This document shows, one piece after another, positions 11,687-25,033 of a stretch of DNA of 64,000 nucleotides. Below the pieces are notes generated by a model. The model saw only the letters and a program-made list of their open reading frames with translations, was not told the DNA's origin and made no database searches. Source of the DNA: Adiantum capillus-veneris (taxonomy: Eukaryota; Streptophyta; Polypodiopsida; Polypodiales; Pteridaceae); NCBI GenBank assembly GCA_014529385.2, contig CM043945.1:140840241-140904240 (forward strand), given 5' to 3'. The first letter of the stretch is position 1; every line of letters starts with the position of its first letter. Made by a program: the position numbers and the translations under genes.

Positions 11687-14600
11687 GTTTAAGTTGCTTG
11701 GTTTGGCAAATCTGATGGTTAGTAAACTGACAACGCATACTATTTATCAAAAGGATTTTGGGATGGGGGGTATACCCTTGATGTGTACTAATTTTTTGAG
11801 TGTGAACTATCACTTAAGCTTGGCATCATGACCACTGTGGATTTAAGCATGGTAAAGCCCACCATTTTGGGTTGACTAAGTACAAAAAAAGGGGTTTTTT
11901 CTACACAATAATGTTGAAGGGAAGTATATAGTAATTGCCGCTAGATATTGCCTCACATTGGAATAGTAAGTATCCTTCCCCGGTACATAATAGAGCGTTG
12001 GGATGGGGGGTATAATCCAAATTTTTATTGGTTCTTACACTTGAAACTGTCGCTATAACTTGGTATCATGATGACTGTTGCTTATAAGATGTAGTAAAAC
12101 CCACCGTTTGGGTTGGCTTAGTGAATTTTGGGTCGTTTTTTTCCCATTTACACGCTGATGTTGCATGTTTTTATAAATGATGGCTACTTTGGGGGGATAT
12201 GGCCCGTCAATTGAATTCCATTTATGAACCTGTTCAAAATCAGTTGATTGGTCAAGATAATGCAATACACTATTTGCATTCACAGCTTGCCCTTGTTATT
12301 TGGTTTGATAGTTGGACGGGCTAGGGTACCACAAAAGGTCTCTGCCACTTGGATTGCTATGAGACAATGACTTATAAAGTTAGGAAGGATTGGATTCCAT
12401 ATTAACATAAACATTATGAGTTCTAAATATACAACAACAAGCTTGAACTTGTTAATGGTACTTAGGCTTCTTTACAGACGGAGCCTCATTAATTTGGAAG
12501 ATAAAAACTCAAAAAGTTTGTTTTTTAGAAAGGGGGGGAGCAGACCACTTGGAGTAGAAAGGGGTATGGCGCTCTCGTAAGAATGAAGTACTAAATAAAC
12601 TATGGGATAATAAAACCTTTAAGAAAAACAACATAAATACTTTGGACTAAGCTTGTAAGTTTAAAAAAAGTTAAGATATGGACATGGATAACAAGTGGTA
12701 TAGTCCATTGATACATGTAAAACACATCCAAGGCTAACGTAGTTGTTGCCTTGTTTGGATGGATACATGTAGGGACTCTAGCTTATCTTGGAGGTTTTTT
12801 TTTTGGCTTAAAAGAAATTGTTCACACTTGATTACACATACACCTATTGCAGCAGAAGTACTTTTGATATCTGTATACTAGAATGAGGCTTTATTCTTAT
12901 AAGCATTGTAAAAAAATAATTCTAAGACTGAGTTGTTTCTCTACTTATGATTTCCCTTTCTCTGGAGCCAGCTATCTTTTGAATGTAAAAGCTCAATTAT
13001 GTGTTATTGTTTATGTTAAAACAACTACACACACATCCTAAACATAAGGCTTTCATATTTTTATGGGGAAATCGGGACGTTGGCTTTAGAAACCTATTTT
13101 GAGACTTAGCTCTAAGTTGGACCCACAGTTTATAATCCCTTAACTGGTTGGCTGGTGTTATGTGGTCCTTCATAGACTAAATTTCTGATTTCCTGCTCAC
13201 AACTATCATAGTCTCTGATTTTTCCGGTTTAAGGAGTGTCAGCCCAATCTACAAGACTAATCATATTTAAATATTTCCTTTCAGGAGCACAAAAACTTTA
13301 GAGTGACAACCCACGTGAAAGTAAATTACAACCCAGAGAATCATACGAAAATTCTAGAGAAGATTAAATTTGACCTAAAAGACCATACTCCAAAAAAGGC
13401 CCTAGCACTTAGAACTCAACCTTTCCTAGATAGAAAAGCTAAAAATTGTCTTACTTAATACAAAAGGCATTCATAGCCTCACTAATTTTTTTGTATATTG
13501 CAGACCCTTTCTCTCTTGCAAGCCTTGGAATTATCCTCTGAACCCCTTTTTGTAGCAACATCTCTTGTCCTCAAATGTATTAGCAGCTGGATGCTTCCCA
13601 GCTAATATATGACTCGGCTCTTACCACATACAAAAAGATGTCTATTTTGGACATGTTGTCTTTCAATGATTGGGTCAAAGTTTTGGCTACCTTGGACAAG
13701 GATTCCAAAGATTGTGTTAATCTTATTTCCCAGTACATAGCCCAACTTCCTATACTATCTGTACAATATCACTATGAGCTTGCCCTATTCTCATCTTCAT
13801 GAGCTGATCTGTCCAACTTTTTGAAAAAACTATGTGGCCTCAATCCTTCTTTTGTCAGTGCCCCAGCTATCCCTCAAACAGGTGGTATCTTTTGTAGAGA
13901 TAATGAGACTCTAGAAGCCGTCAAAGAATTTCAGAGTAATCTTTGTTCCCTCAATGAATCTAACCTCTTAGAAATGGTACCAAAAATATCCAAAGTCTTT
14001 CCTTTCCTACCAGTTAGGTAGATTGAAATTGAATATTTTGGGGTAGACCATCAACTTTGGGTCTTACCTAACAAATCCTTTCTAGCACCAATTCTTAGTG
14101 AAACCTGGGTCTACCTAGCTAATCTCCCTACCTCTACTGTAGAAGACTGCAAACTCAAAAGTTTGAAAGCTAGATAGTTCCTTAACAAAGGGGAACTCAT
14201 TAATGCCCACTTAAACCTCAACCTCATGATCATTCCAAATGCCCTTCTAATACAGAACGCTACATTCGAAAAAAGGGGAACATGGAGTTTGCCAAAAGTA
14301 CCCATATTTCTACACAGAATCCATTTGGAATGTTTTTTGACCCTATGTCATATGTGCCTGCAAGTTTCTTTGACCCTAAATCTTCATGTGAATCCAACAT
14401 CATGTCGTTTGCCCATGCCATTTGGTTTATTCTCAACCATCTTGACCTACTCTCCAGTGGACTTTCATCTCTCCTTTATTTGTTCTTGGTTGGGTGGACA
14501 AGCTAAACAGATAGTAATTGCTCAAATTGTTTTCAACATCTTTTGACGAATAATGTTGGATATCTTGAAAGAACTAAACTCTGATGAACCTGGGACTTAT

Positions 14601-16680
14601 CTAACCACTTCCGCCAATCACAAAGGTGTAAAGATTATCACTAGCTTAAGCAACCCTTGTATTGATGAAGATGACTCCACTTCATTGAAAAGACCCAATT
14701 CCATTGCTCTTCCTCTAATTGAGAGAAATCTTGTAGCTACACTAGAGGAAAAGGCAGGAGCACCCCAATCAAAAACTTTCATGATTTGTAATCATTGATG
14801 AACATGCAGGTGGCAGTGAGCCCATGTGGAAGTAAATTTCTCAACAAAAAAGCCTTAAGCCAAGACTTTATATACGTACATTGTCTCTTTCAAAATGAGA
14901 TTTTTGACTGGGTACACCCTAAAACACTTTTTTGTGAGTGCTTTGACCTACTTTTTGGGAACCAAAAGCTACTTGACAATGTGATTTTTGGCTGGAAGTA
15001 TCAACCATCTATCAAGAATTTGGTATACAGCAACGATTTTCTGAGACATAATTTAATTTTGAATGTATCTGCAATCATTTTGTCACATTTTGTAAAGACT
15101 ATGATACATATGGTGTGCATGTTTGTACTTGTGATCTTGAAGTCATTAAAAGTATTAAAATCCAAAAAATCTTGGCTAATGGGATTAATCACATACCTAA
15201 CTTTCCCAAAAACCCATATCTTGCCTTATCAGCTCTACTAAGCTGCTTAATTGACGTTGTTAGTTCTCTTTGACTGGAGAAGATAGTCTTAGTGGACTTA
15301 ACCAAAATGGTGGAAGAATGTTTTTTTCAAAAAATCTCTCAAATTTTCAGAAAATGGTTATCTACAAATAGCTCTTGGATAACACCACAACTTGCACATG
15401 AATTTCAAACATTATCAAAGAATTGGTTCATAGTAGGGCTAGAAAAAAGCTCTAATCGTCCCACTCTTATTTGCAAAAACTTAGCTTGGAAAGCAGCAAA
15501 ATCCCAAGTACTTGGGAAGGAATTCACAAAAATCAACACATTTGTACAAAGGTTACCAATAACATCTCAAGACACTTAGGTAGTCTGGGATATTCTCTTC
15601 AGGATACTAAACTACCAGTACTTTTTTCTACCTACAAAATTCATAAGCATAAATTGATATGGATATGTGATGCCTAGAATGGCATCATTACCGATGTTAC
15701 CAAAGATACCACTCTTTGTCTTGACCTTATACTTGCAGAGTTTGAGCTAATCTATGCCTCTAAACAGAAAATCTTCTATAACTTTTTACAAATACAATAC
15801 AACCCCTTCTGGATAACAAAAAACTCTACAGAGGTTTCTATTAACCTCCCTAAACATATTTTTCATCTTTTTTCAATTGATATTACTCAGTGTTAGGAGA
15901 ATATTCTCATAGAAGGAGATCTTGGGCTTAAAGATGTCCTATCACAGGTTATTAAACTTGCACTTATTAATGCTAGGAAGAAGGATTTCTTCTACAATTC
16001 TCTTTCCAAGAAACCTCAATGGATTAAAAAGACACACTCTTCCCACCCTTTACACTTCAATCAAGAGAAGCTATGTCTTTACATACCTTGGTTACTTAGT
16101 AACTGCACCATTCTGGCATCCCCATGGGCTTCTCTTCCTTCCCACTTATGTGACATTTATCTTTCCTTCTTTGAATACAAATGGTTTCTCAGAGCCATGG
16201 GGGGAAAAGGTGATGAACTTTATGGATGACTTACTGAGCATCAACAATAAATCTTTTTCAAAAGAGATCTGTCAGATATATCCTTACTGCTTAGAAATAG
16301 ATCCAACTTCTTTACAAGGTTTCACTACATCCAATAAGTTTTTATGCACCTCAATACAATTCCTTAACTTTTCTATTTCTCTTCATGTACCTTGTGTTGG
16401 AGATTATGACCTAAAATTTCTATGGAAAAGAGATCTTCTGAACCTTCCACTCTTTGAGTTCATAAAAAGGAACATTTATAGACCCTACAACACGGCTCTT
16501 AGCACTTGTATCATCCTACTTACTTAATTATCCACTCCTCCTACCTCCTTACTTAGGACGTCAAGCTACTTATACAAAAGTATTTCCTTAATGGATTCAA
16601 TAGATGCGACATAATTGATAAAATTCTACTATCGCTTCCTCACATGATTGGCCTGGGTTACACTCAATTATAATATTCTC
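11687..16680 (+). mobile_element. Penelope-like element, unit 1
   Basis: The 5' region 11687-13050 is repeated in unit 4 (25034-25663, 34789-35140, 37803-38150), and its later part (about 12660-13050) is recognisably related to 19868-20440 of unit 2. It holds an internal, diverged ~240-bp tandem repeat (GGGATGGGGGGTATA at 11760 and 12000). The decayed RT gene follows. The end near 16680 is set by the shared 3' end of units 1 and 3 (…GGCCTGGGYTACACT). The true 5' end may reach the TATA-like site near 11225. Confidence 0.65.
13540..16676 (+). pseudogene. Penelope-like RT polyprotein, decayed (unit 1)
   Basis: Fragments in all three plus frames match the unit 2 product in order: an N-terminal part (13560-14020), a middle part (14040-15240), and an RT domain (15290-16520). 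Visible RT signatures are a motif A-like IDITQ (about 15875-15889), G-I-P-M-G (16115-16129) and M-D-D in place of Y-x-D-D (16222-16230). These are followed by the PLE-style tail with W-K-R-D. Frameshifts and stops, for example around G-I-P-M-G, rule out function. The GIPMG motif with this spacing to the DD box and WKRD tail is typical of PLEs, not of LTR elements or LINEs. No clear GIY-YIG nuclease was found, so the subclass is open. A pyrimidine-rich tract ending TATTGCAG at 13508 looks like a splice acceptor. Confidence 0.7.
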
Positions 16681-18200
16681 ATCTCTTTAATAAGGTAGTA
16701 GGCCCATTCACAATGGGCTTACTATCAATCCATTGTGTGTGATGGCTGGGATAGAGCGGGTACACACACACACACCACAAAATTGCATGAGTCCTTTCTC
16801 ATGCTTCACTACGTAAATTGGACAGAAAGAGCATGTCTTAGATTCAATAAAACCCCTCTTTTTCTTTTTCTTCACCTTTCAATACCACTTAACCCATCCA
16901 TTACATGATCACACAAGAAACTGTCACAATAATAATACATGTTTGGATGCTCTCCCAATGGTAAGATACGGTTGACTAAAACTACACTAAACTCCTTGAT
17001 GTGGGGTGAGTGGTTAAAATATCCTCTTAAGAGAAGACCAAAATGGAGATACAAATATATCTTATAATGTGGTAGAAACTACGCTAGCAAATATAACCGC
17101 TCGAAAAATTCACGCTTCATTAAATGTGCCATATAATAATACTGTGGCCCTAAGCCCAGGGCTTCCTTTACCATGACTAGACGGTTATTGTTCTGAAGTA
17201 TTCTCAACCCCAAAGAGTCACTCGTGTCACTCTATTTTGATATGTCCACCATTTCATCTGCACAATTGATGTTCCTAATAAAGGGAATAGAAGACGCTCA
17301 TAAAACGGAGTATGACATTTCTCTAGATGGACTCACTTGACTGCTGCAGATGAGCAATGGATATTGCTAATATTTGATCTTGACTATAAGTCATAGCTGG
17401 TAAGGTATAAGACACAGATTAAGACAAGTTATTGAAGGAACTTGAAAACTATTGGTGTTAAACTCTTAAAGATTGACCAAGTCTGTTACAATGCACTCTG
17501 AAGTATAATATGCATGTCTTATATAGACCCACATAGTAACCTCTACCTAGTGACTATCCATACAAAAATCCCCTTGTTACATGCCCACTCTTATTGGATC
17601 CCGTAACACCTTAACTCACATTTATTTTATCGGCATATGTTTCTCCTAGAACCTTACCCAACTGGCCATCCTACCTATAATAGTCTCTTTTGAAAGGTTG
17701 GTACTATGAGTATTTGTTTGTCTACGACCATCTAGATTCTGAGTCTTTACCTCATAAGAATGTTTTGAGCCACGCATCAACTTAGCAAAAATAGTCTGAT
17801 GTTTTCAAACTGTCTACTACTACAAAATTACTAGTTCTCATACCCTCACTACTGGTAGTAAAATAAAGTGGGATTCTTTGTACCCTTAATTTTTTTTTTT
17901 CAAGGTAGTTTTTATTTGCTGCCTATTAACCCTAACCTTTCAAAATTGCCATACTTTATGAGCATTTGTATAGCATTTTTACTTGTTCTAATTCTTCTGC
18001 AAACATTTAACCTTCTCGTACATCTGATCTCTTGCACGCTACCCTCTGGAGTCTGCACATGAATGAAGTGTTCACAGATACACTGCTTTTGCGCTCATGT
18101 TTCGACACACGGATCTTGTGCTAAAGAAATTCCAGGAGACCTGGGCTTTAACAGCTACCTCGATGGTGGGAAATTATGGCAGATTTTGGGTCCCATCACC
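16681..18200. other. Gap between PLE units 1 and 2
   Basis: I see no coding domain. It has a short CA tract at 16762-16773 and otherwise mixed AT-rich sequence. It may hold the distal 5' part of unit 2, but I found no convincing match to unit 1 here. Confidence 0.4.
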
Positions 18201-18209
18201 TACGGCTGG

Positions 18210-18296
18210 GCTTTGACCTCTATAAAACCCTCACTAATGTGGAACAGGTGAGTACTATACTCACTTAGCACCTTTGTTCTGTGTTTTCAGCCTGTG
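18210..18296 (+). promoter_or_regulatory. TATA box and splice-site-like signals upstream of PLE unit 2
   Basis: GACCTCTATAAAACCC (about 18214-18229) is a good TATA box. Some 25 bases on, GGAACAG|GTGAGTAC is a near-ideal splice donor, and TGTTTTCAG at about 18282-18290 looks like an acceptor, though 40 bases is too short for an intron between them. A long intron from this donor to the TCTGTGCAG acceptor near 20936, just before the RT frame, would fit known intron-bearing Penelope elements. This is inference. Confidence 0.4.
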
Positions 18297-19867
18297 CGTT
18301 CAAAATTGTAAGCTGTTGAGACTGCAACATGCCTAAAAGTATGGAGAAAGTTGTGGTGGAGTCATCATATTCTCCGGGCTTACAAGTGTTTTATTTATGA
18401 TCTGGTAGTATTAATCACGCATCTAGCCTTTAAGTTAGGGCTGGGCTAGTTTGGTTAAGATGATTGTGATACACTTGGGTAGATAGTAATCTTTGTATTT
18501 ATAACTCTTGCTAATTGGACAGATTTGTGATTGACCAGATGCTCTGATTCTGGGTTGTTTTTGTCGATGAAACTTTTTTAGGTAGCTCATTGGCGTATGC
18601 TTACTGGGTACTACGGTACTGCCAGATTTTGAAAAGTTTCATAGAAGATATAAAAAAATAACATACCCTGATGATGTCTTGTTTTCGTTTTGAACTTGAA
18701 TACATTTACCGACATCCATCACTTACCCATAAGATATCTGGTCTTTTGACTACAGTAGCCAGATTGGTTGCTTACCTTTTGCAGCTCCAAATTTTTGATG
18801 TTGCAAGTGAAAACTGGATAGATCTTGCCTGATTATGGTTTGGTTCCTCGGCTTGAAAAAAATCTAGGCTTTGCTCTATTAAACTTGCCCTTGTTTTCTA
18901 TCATTTCATATCATATCAGTCAGTAGGATGATGATTGCATTACAAATATACCCGCTTTATGCTGTTACAACGAATATAAATCTTTATATCTCCAGCTAGG
19001 GTTCAAATTTCGAGAATGGGTTTATGGCATAATGGGTACTCTCGTGTGTGAGAGTTGGTCGTTGGACTATGCTTTTGATTGTCTTTGGCTTTTTAGTTGT
19101 TCTCTTGCTAATCTTTGGCTGTTACTATTCTGGTTTTTGGCTTAATGCTTCTCTAGAGGCTTAAACTTGCCTAGCGTGTCTGGTTGAGTTTGTGAGTATA
19201 GCTTGTTATCTTTCACTTTCAAAACATATATTTCCTACTTTTTTGATTTCCACACCGAGAAGAATAAATCTACTGCGTCTTTTTAAATTCTGGTAACAGG
19301 TGTTGGAATTGGTATCATTTTTTTAGCAGGGAAGAAAACTGGAATACATTAATGTCTTTATGAAAAAATATGTCGGCCATGACTTATGAAGAGAGATTGT
19401 GGTAAATGATTATGTCAACTAAGATAATTGAATCTGTTCCTAACTCATAAAAGGAAAATTTCAAACTCCAAACATATGGATTGGGACTCCCTTGGTCGTT
19501 CTGCTGGTTTTCGGAGTCCTATAACTTATTGGGTCATTTTTCAGTATAAGACATCACCTTCTAATGTTGTTTTGAAAAAATTCAAACAGGTTATGGATTT
19601 AATGTCTGTGGAGGGCTATAGAATCGTTTAAGCTCAGTTAGTGAACTAAAATCTGGGTTTGACCTTGTTCATATGTAACTAGCTTATTTCTAACACTTCT
19701 GGAGGTGTTTTGAAAGAGAATAACTGTTAAAAATTGATGCCTACTCTACTAGGTGTATGTCTCAAGCTAATGTATGCGTACTCATTTGGAGTAAAAATCT
19801 CATCGATTTGTTTTAAGAATGATTTAGAAATTTTTAAACATAGTTTGATTGATGGAACCTCTTTAAA

Positions 19868-20396
19868 CACTTTAAACTAAAGATAAGCTGCAGAATGTTT
19901 TGAAACATCTAGAACGACTTTGATAAATGGTAGCATCTATTATGGGAATCTCGCTCTCTAGGAAAGATTTGCTAAAAACCAAGGTCTATCTTATAGTAAT
20001 AACTTGCCTTAAAAAAGATCTTATTATTTTTTCAAAATACAAATACGTTTAAGAACAGTTGGTTTTTTTTCATTGGGACATGGATAACGACTGGGATGCC
20101 GACGCATCACCTGTACACAGTAAAAATTGCTAACTGAGCGTTTTCTTGTTTACTATGGGTGGAGGTGAGGGCTACCTTCTTTGATAAAAACATGTTGTTC
20201 TATGTGATTGAAGACATGAGGCTTATCTTTTACCTTGAAGTAGCTTCACTTCAAGACTTAGGGATTAATTTCTCCCATGTTATACTTTGTTTTCTTCACT
20301 ACCTTGTACAAAATTTATTCTCAACATCAGATAAATTATTGTACATATCCATTTTATTTGCCCAGAATTATTGGTCAATGAACAGGTAGTGTTCGT
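19868..20396 (+). repeat. PLE 5' segment A, left copy
   Basis: Direct repeat partner of 24200-24726, highly similar over about 520 bases with small indels (both start CACTTTAAACTAAAGAT and end GAACAGGTAGTGTT). Because one copy precedes and one follows the RT gene of unit 2, the pair has the look of the pseudo-LTRs that arise from head-to-tail Penelope copies. Confidence 0.8.
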
Positions 20397-20936
20397 TTGC
20401 GTGTATGTATATATTTAGAACTGCTACACACACAATAAACGCAAAAGAGAGATTCACTTGTATTTCTCTCTCGCACCTTGGTTCTAGTTCTTAGCACGTG
20501 TTACAATATAATTTATTATATTCTAATAGACAGGGGTGCTATCACACAGTCGCAGTGGTCCCCTTTGACCGGACTGGTGAAAGGTTGCTAGCACTACCAT
20601 TTTATTCTAACTAATCTTGTACTCTCTTTCGAATGTCCTTTTTTACTTTTCTTTCACTATTTTATAAATTTATGTCCACCAGGCTACTCGGAAAATCACT
20701 ACAAGAATGAAGGTCTGCTCTGACCCATAAAAAAGATCTCTGATTTCGAAGAAATTACACCTTGCAAGAGAATTAGAAAATGTCTTTCTGAATATCTTTC
20801 TTAGGATTAGGCCCTATCTTCATAGGGCTGTAAAACTCAAATAGAATTTACTCTCTTATAGACTCTATGGGTCTACTCTGCTCGTCCAAGATGTGTTAAT
20901 CTAACTTTTGACTTTGGAATCTGTGCAGATCATCTC

Positions 20937-23900
20937 CTTTCCCAATGTCTTTCTCTCCCTATGGAACCCCTCTCCTTTGCTTCTCTACTTGTGCTGAAAT
21001 GTATCCAAGATAGCAAATCTTCAGCTTTAATTTTTGATGCCTCAAAAGATTCTAGTCTGTCACTTGTCCAGCTTATTTTCTTTGACCAATGGGTGAATGT
21101 TCTTGCTCTCCTCATTAAGAATATTACTGAGGGTATCCACCTGCTGCTGAAATTTACTTCTAATTTGGATGGTCTTTCCAAAGCCCATATTCAATACTTA
21201 GCTTCCTTCTCTTCTAAAGGCTATGAACTATCCAATATTCTCATAAAATTTTGTGGGCTAAGTCCCAAATTTGTTACTACTCCCTCTACTCCAATAGTCC
21301 CTCCTCCTAACACCCTCTTTTGTAGAGATGCTGCAACATTGGAAGCTGTAAAAGATTTTCAAAAGGACCTATGTTCACTTAGTGAGGATTCCCTTTTGGA
21401 TTTGGTGAGGAAAGTTTCTTTTTATTATCACGACAAAGTGAAGTAGAATCCTTGGGTGTAGAGCACAGACTTTGGTTGTTCCCGAATAAAGGGTTTCTTG
21501 CTCCCATTACTATAGAAACTTGGGTCTTCCTTGCCAACCTGGCACCTGCCACTATTGAAGAATGCAAGATTAAGGTTCTTAATGGGATACAACTCCTGGA
21601 TAAGGGAGATGTGATTAAAGATCCTTTCAATATAAATTTCATTGACAACAAAAAATGCGGATCTAATACAGTTTTATATGCAAGAACCAAAGGTGTGATG
21701 ACCTTTAGTAAAATAATGTTGATTACTACTGTGGAATGTTTTCAGACCTTACCTTAAGTGTGCATCAAGATTTTTAGATCTTAAAAGTCCTTGTGACTCG
21801 TGAGTCGACAATCATTTGGTTTGACCATGCTATTCGGCACGCCCTCAAAAATCTTCCAAATATCTTTCCTGACAAAGCAGAAGAGTTTCATCTCTCCCTC
21901 TTCTATTTGTGTCTTGGTAGACAAGCTAGGGATCTGGTCTTAGCTCAAATCACCTTTATACAGTACATATCTGTTATGTGCAACACCCTCCAAGAGCTGG
22001 GTTTTGAAGGTTATGGCACTCTATTAACCACTTATGGTGGTTATAAAGGAATCAAAGGTATGGTCGGGAAAATCAAGCCTAATATGGATGATGATGATAC
22101 TCAAGTTTCCAAACGCCCCAACACGCTTGTCTCACCATTTGCCTCTCACACCTCTTTCTTGACTCCCTCCTTTTGTGATTCTATATTTGGTAGAGGGAGG
22201 GGTAGAAGCTATACTAGAGGTCATGGCAGAAACCTACCGATCCAAAATCTTTTGGATATGTGATGTGCAGGTATGAAGGAATGCATGTGGAAGACTTTAC
22301 CTACCTCCAAAGGAAGAAGCATGTAATAGAATATTTACACACTGCTTGTTTATTAGCAAGATTTTGAAAATTTTTACTCCCCAATCTATTTAACTAAATG
22401 CTTTAAACATGTTTTTGGACCAAATCTGTTGCTAAAAGATGTGATGCCTGGATGGAAATGCTTGTCGTCTATCAAAAATCATTTTTATTCTAATGATTCC
22501 CTCCACAATGAAGAGGTTCTTGTCTATGTTTGTCACCAATATCCTAAGTTTTGTAGGTCTTTTACTAACTTAGGCTTACATGTTTGTACTTCTAACTTAG
22601 AAATCATATTGGATACACTTGTAAGGAGCCTTTTGAGTAAGGGCTTGAATTAATCATATTCCTCCTTTTCCACTCAATCCTTATCTTGCCTTAAAACTCC
22701 AACTAGAGGTTGATGTTCACTTTGTACTTGCCTCTACACTTAAAGAAATTTTCTGGAAAAAGATCAGTCTTATGCCGCATGAGTGGCTAAGTGTTGAGAC
22801 TACCTGTCTAGCTCCCAATATCAAGACTTCCATCTGTGATAGTAAGGAGAGGTGGTTCATTATAGGCCTAGATAAAGCGTCTAACCTTTATTTGTAAAAA
22901 ACTAGCTTTTGATTTTGCCTTTTCCAGACTCAATGGGGTGTTGATTTTTTTAAACTTGATACCTCTCCTTTTAGAACTTCTACACTTTTACATGATGAAC
23001 TATCTAAACTTGGCTATTGTCCTAACTCTCTGAAAATACCTATACTCTTCCTAACTTATAAAAATCATAAACATAAATTTAAATGGATCTCTGATGCATC
23101 TAATAGCCTTTTTTTTTGTATAACTAATGACATCACATTTTGCTTAAACTTTATTTTACTGGAAATTGAAGCAATTTGCACCATCAAACGTAATGATCTA
23201 AGATGATTTGGGAATTTAGACTGCTACCCTTTTTGGATTGTAAAGAATGTAGCTGAGATTTCTATTAACCTCCCAGAAAACATTTTCTCTATCTTTACGA
23301 CAGACATAACACAATATTATGAGAATATTCCTCTAAAACAAGATCTATTGATCTTTTTAATACCTTATTTAATCTTATAAACAAATCTTTCTTCCATAGA
23401 GCAACACTTGGATATACTTGTATCTCAACCAAAAAGAATATAGGTTGGGTAAAAAAATCTAAATTGTCTATACCTGTCGTCTTTAGAGAAGATGATCTAT
23501 ATAGATATACCTTTGGGCTCCTTAATAATTGTTGTCTCCAAATAGGGATTACTTGCTACAAACAAATTTTAGGGATCCCAATGGGATTTTCTTGCTCTTC
23601 TATTATGTGTAATCTTTATCCGTGTCACTTTGAATACCAATGGCTCTTTAAAATGTTAAGTGACCCTACCAGGGCTTCATTAGTCACACACTTTGTTCAA
23701 TGTTTAGGTTTATGGATGACCTGTCCAGCCTCAACAGTCCATGTTTGAAGAAACACTTAGAGATATATATCCTACATGTCTTAATATTGAACCTACTTTC
23801 TCTAATAGAATAATGAGGCTTGATAAATGGGCCGTCTCTAGGACTCATTTCCTAAATATAGAGATTACTCTAACTCCCCCATTCTTGGGTAGTTTTTATA

Positions 23901-24178
23901 CTCGTTTCTTCTGGAAAAGAGACCATCATAAGCTTGTTTCCTCTGAATTTACAAAAAATAAAAGCAATAGACCCGTCAAAATTTCTTTTCACACCTTTCT
24001 AGGAATGCTATTTCTTATAATGTATGCCTCATTAGATTTTTTTTTAGTATATGAAGAAATCAACACTCTTATTATGAAGTTTATCAATAATGGGTTTCTT
24101 AGAAAAGACCTTGTTGCATGTACCTGCAATTCCTTAAAGAAGCATAACTGGTCCGGCTTTAAGTTTGACAGGTAGAGC
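20937..24178 (+). pseudogene. Penelope-like RT polyprotein, decayed (unit 2)
   Basis: The coding part starts near 20961 after a splice-acceptor-like TCTGTGCAG. An open 161-codon block (20961-21446) is followed by blocks at 21452-21757, 21793-22263, 22429-22653 and 23464-24175 in shifting frames. Signatures in order are: L-L-S-K-G-L-N near 22635 (the N-terminal RT motif of PLEs), motif A T-D-I-T-Q-Y-Y-E-N-I-P (about 23299-23331), G-I-P-M-G (23572-23586), F-M-D-D (about 23709-23720), and W-K-R-D near 23914. The order and spacing are those of the PLE RT. Several frameshifts and stops (for example near 22655 and 23205) make it non-functional. It is less decayed than unit 1. No endonuclease domain is recognisable. 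Confidence 0.75.
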
Positions 24179-24194
24179 TTGATTAGTCTCATAT

Positions 24195-25030
24195 AACACT
24201 TTAAACTAAAGATAGGTTGCAGAATGTTTTGAAAAATCTGGAACGGCTTTGATAAATGGTAGCATCTATTATGGGAATCTGGCTCTCTAGGAAATATTTT
24301 CTAAAAACCAAGGTCTATCTTATAGTAATAACTTGGCTTAGAAAATCTCTTATTGTTTTTTCAAAATAGAAATACATTTGAGAACAATTTATTTATTTTT
24401 ATTGGGACATGGATAACCACTGGGATGCTCACGCATCATCTCTACACAGTAACAATTGCTAACCGAGGATTTCTTGTTTACTATTGGTGCAAGTGAGGGC
24501 TATCTTCTTTGATGAAAACATGATGTTCGATGTGATTGAGGACATGAGGCTTATCTTTTACCTTGAAGCAGCTTCACTCCAGACTTAGGGATTACTTTCT
24601 CCCATGTTATACTTTGCTTTCTTCACTACCTTGTACAAAATTTATTCTCAACACCAAATAAATTATTGTACATATCCATTGTATTTGCCTAGAATTATCG
24701 GTCCGTGAACAGGTAGTGTTTGTTTGCTTTTCTATTTCTCTTCATGTACCTTGTGTTGGAGAGTATGACCTAAAATCTATGGAAAAGAGATCTTCTGAAA
24801 CTTCCACCCTTTGAGTTCATAAAAAGGAACAGTAATAGACCCTACAAGGCAGCTCTTAGCACTTGTATCATCCTACTTACTTAATTATCTACTCCTTCTA
24901 CCTCCTTGATTGGGATGATATCAAGCTACTTATACAAAAAGTATTGCCTTCATGGATTGAATAGATGCAAGATAATTGATAAATTCTACTATCGCTTACT
25001 TGGCACGATTGGCCTGGGCTACACTTCAAC
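24195..25030 (+). mobile_element. Penelope-like element, unit 3 (internally deleted)
   Basis: 24200-24726 repeats segment A. It is joined directly, at GTTTGCTTTTCTATTTC, to a copy of the last 300 bases of unit 1 (24728-25024 matches 16370-16676, including the W-K-R-D region and the 3' tail). The whole RT core is missing. The unit starts right after the 3' end of unit 2 and is followed at once by the 5' region of unit 4. Confidence 0.7.
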
Positions 25031-25033
25031 CAT

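Larger units (their letters stand above)
18200..24190 (+). mobile_element. Penelope-like element, unit 2
   Basis: It is the longest PLE copy. The best supported portion is 19868-24190: a 5' segment (19868-20390) duplicated at 24200-24726, then the RT gene. 18300-19868 is AT-rich, without ORFs, and is assigned only by position between a promoter-like site and the RT frame. The 3' end is the codons for a terminal H-N-W-S-G-F motif near 24150-24165, matching the H-D-W-P-G end of unit 1. Confidence 0.55.
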
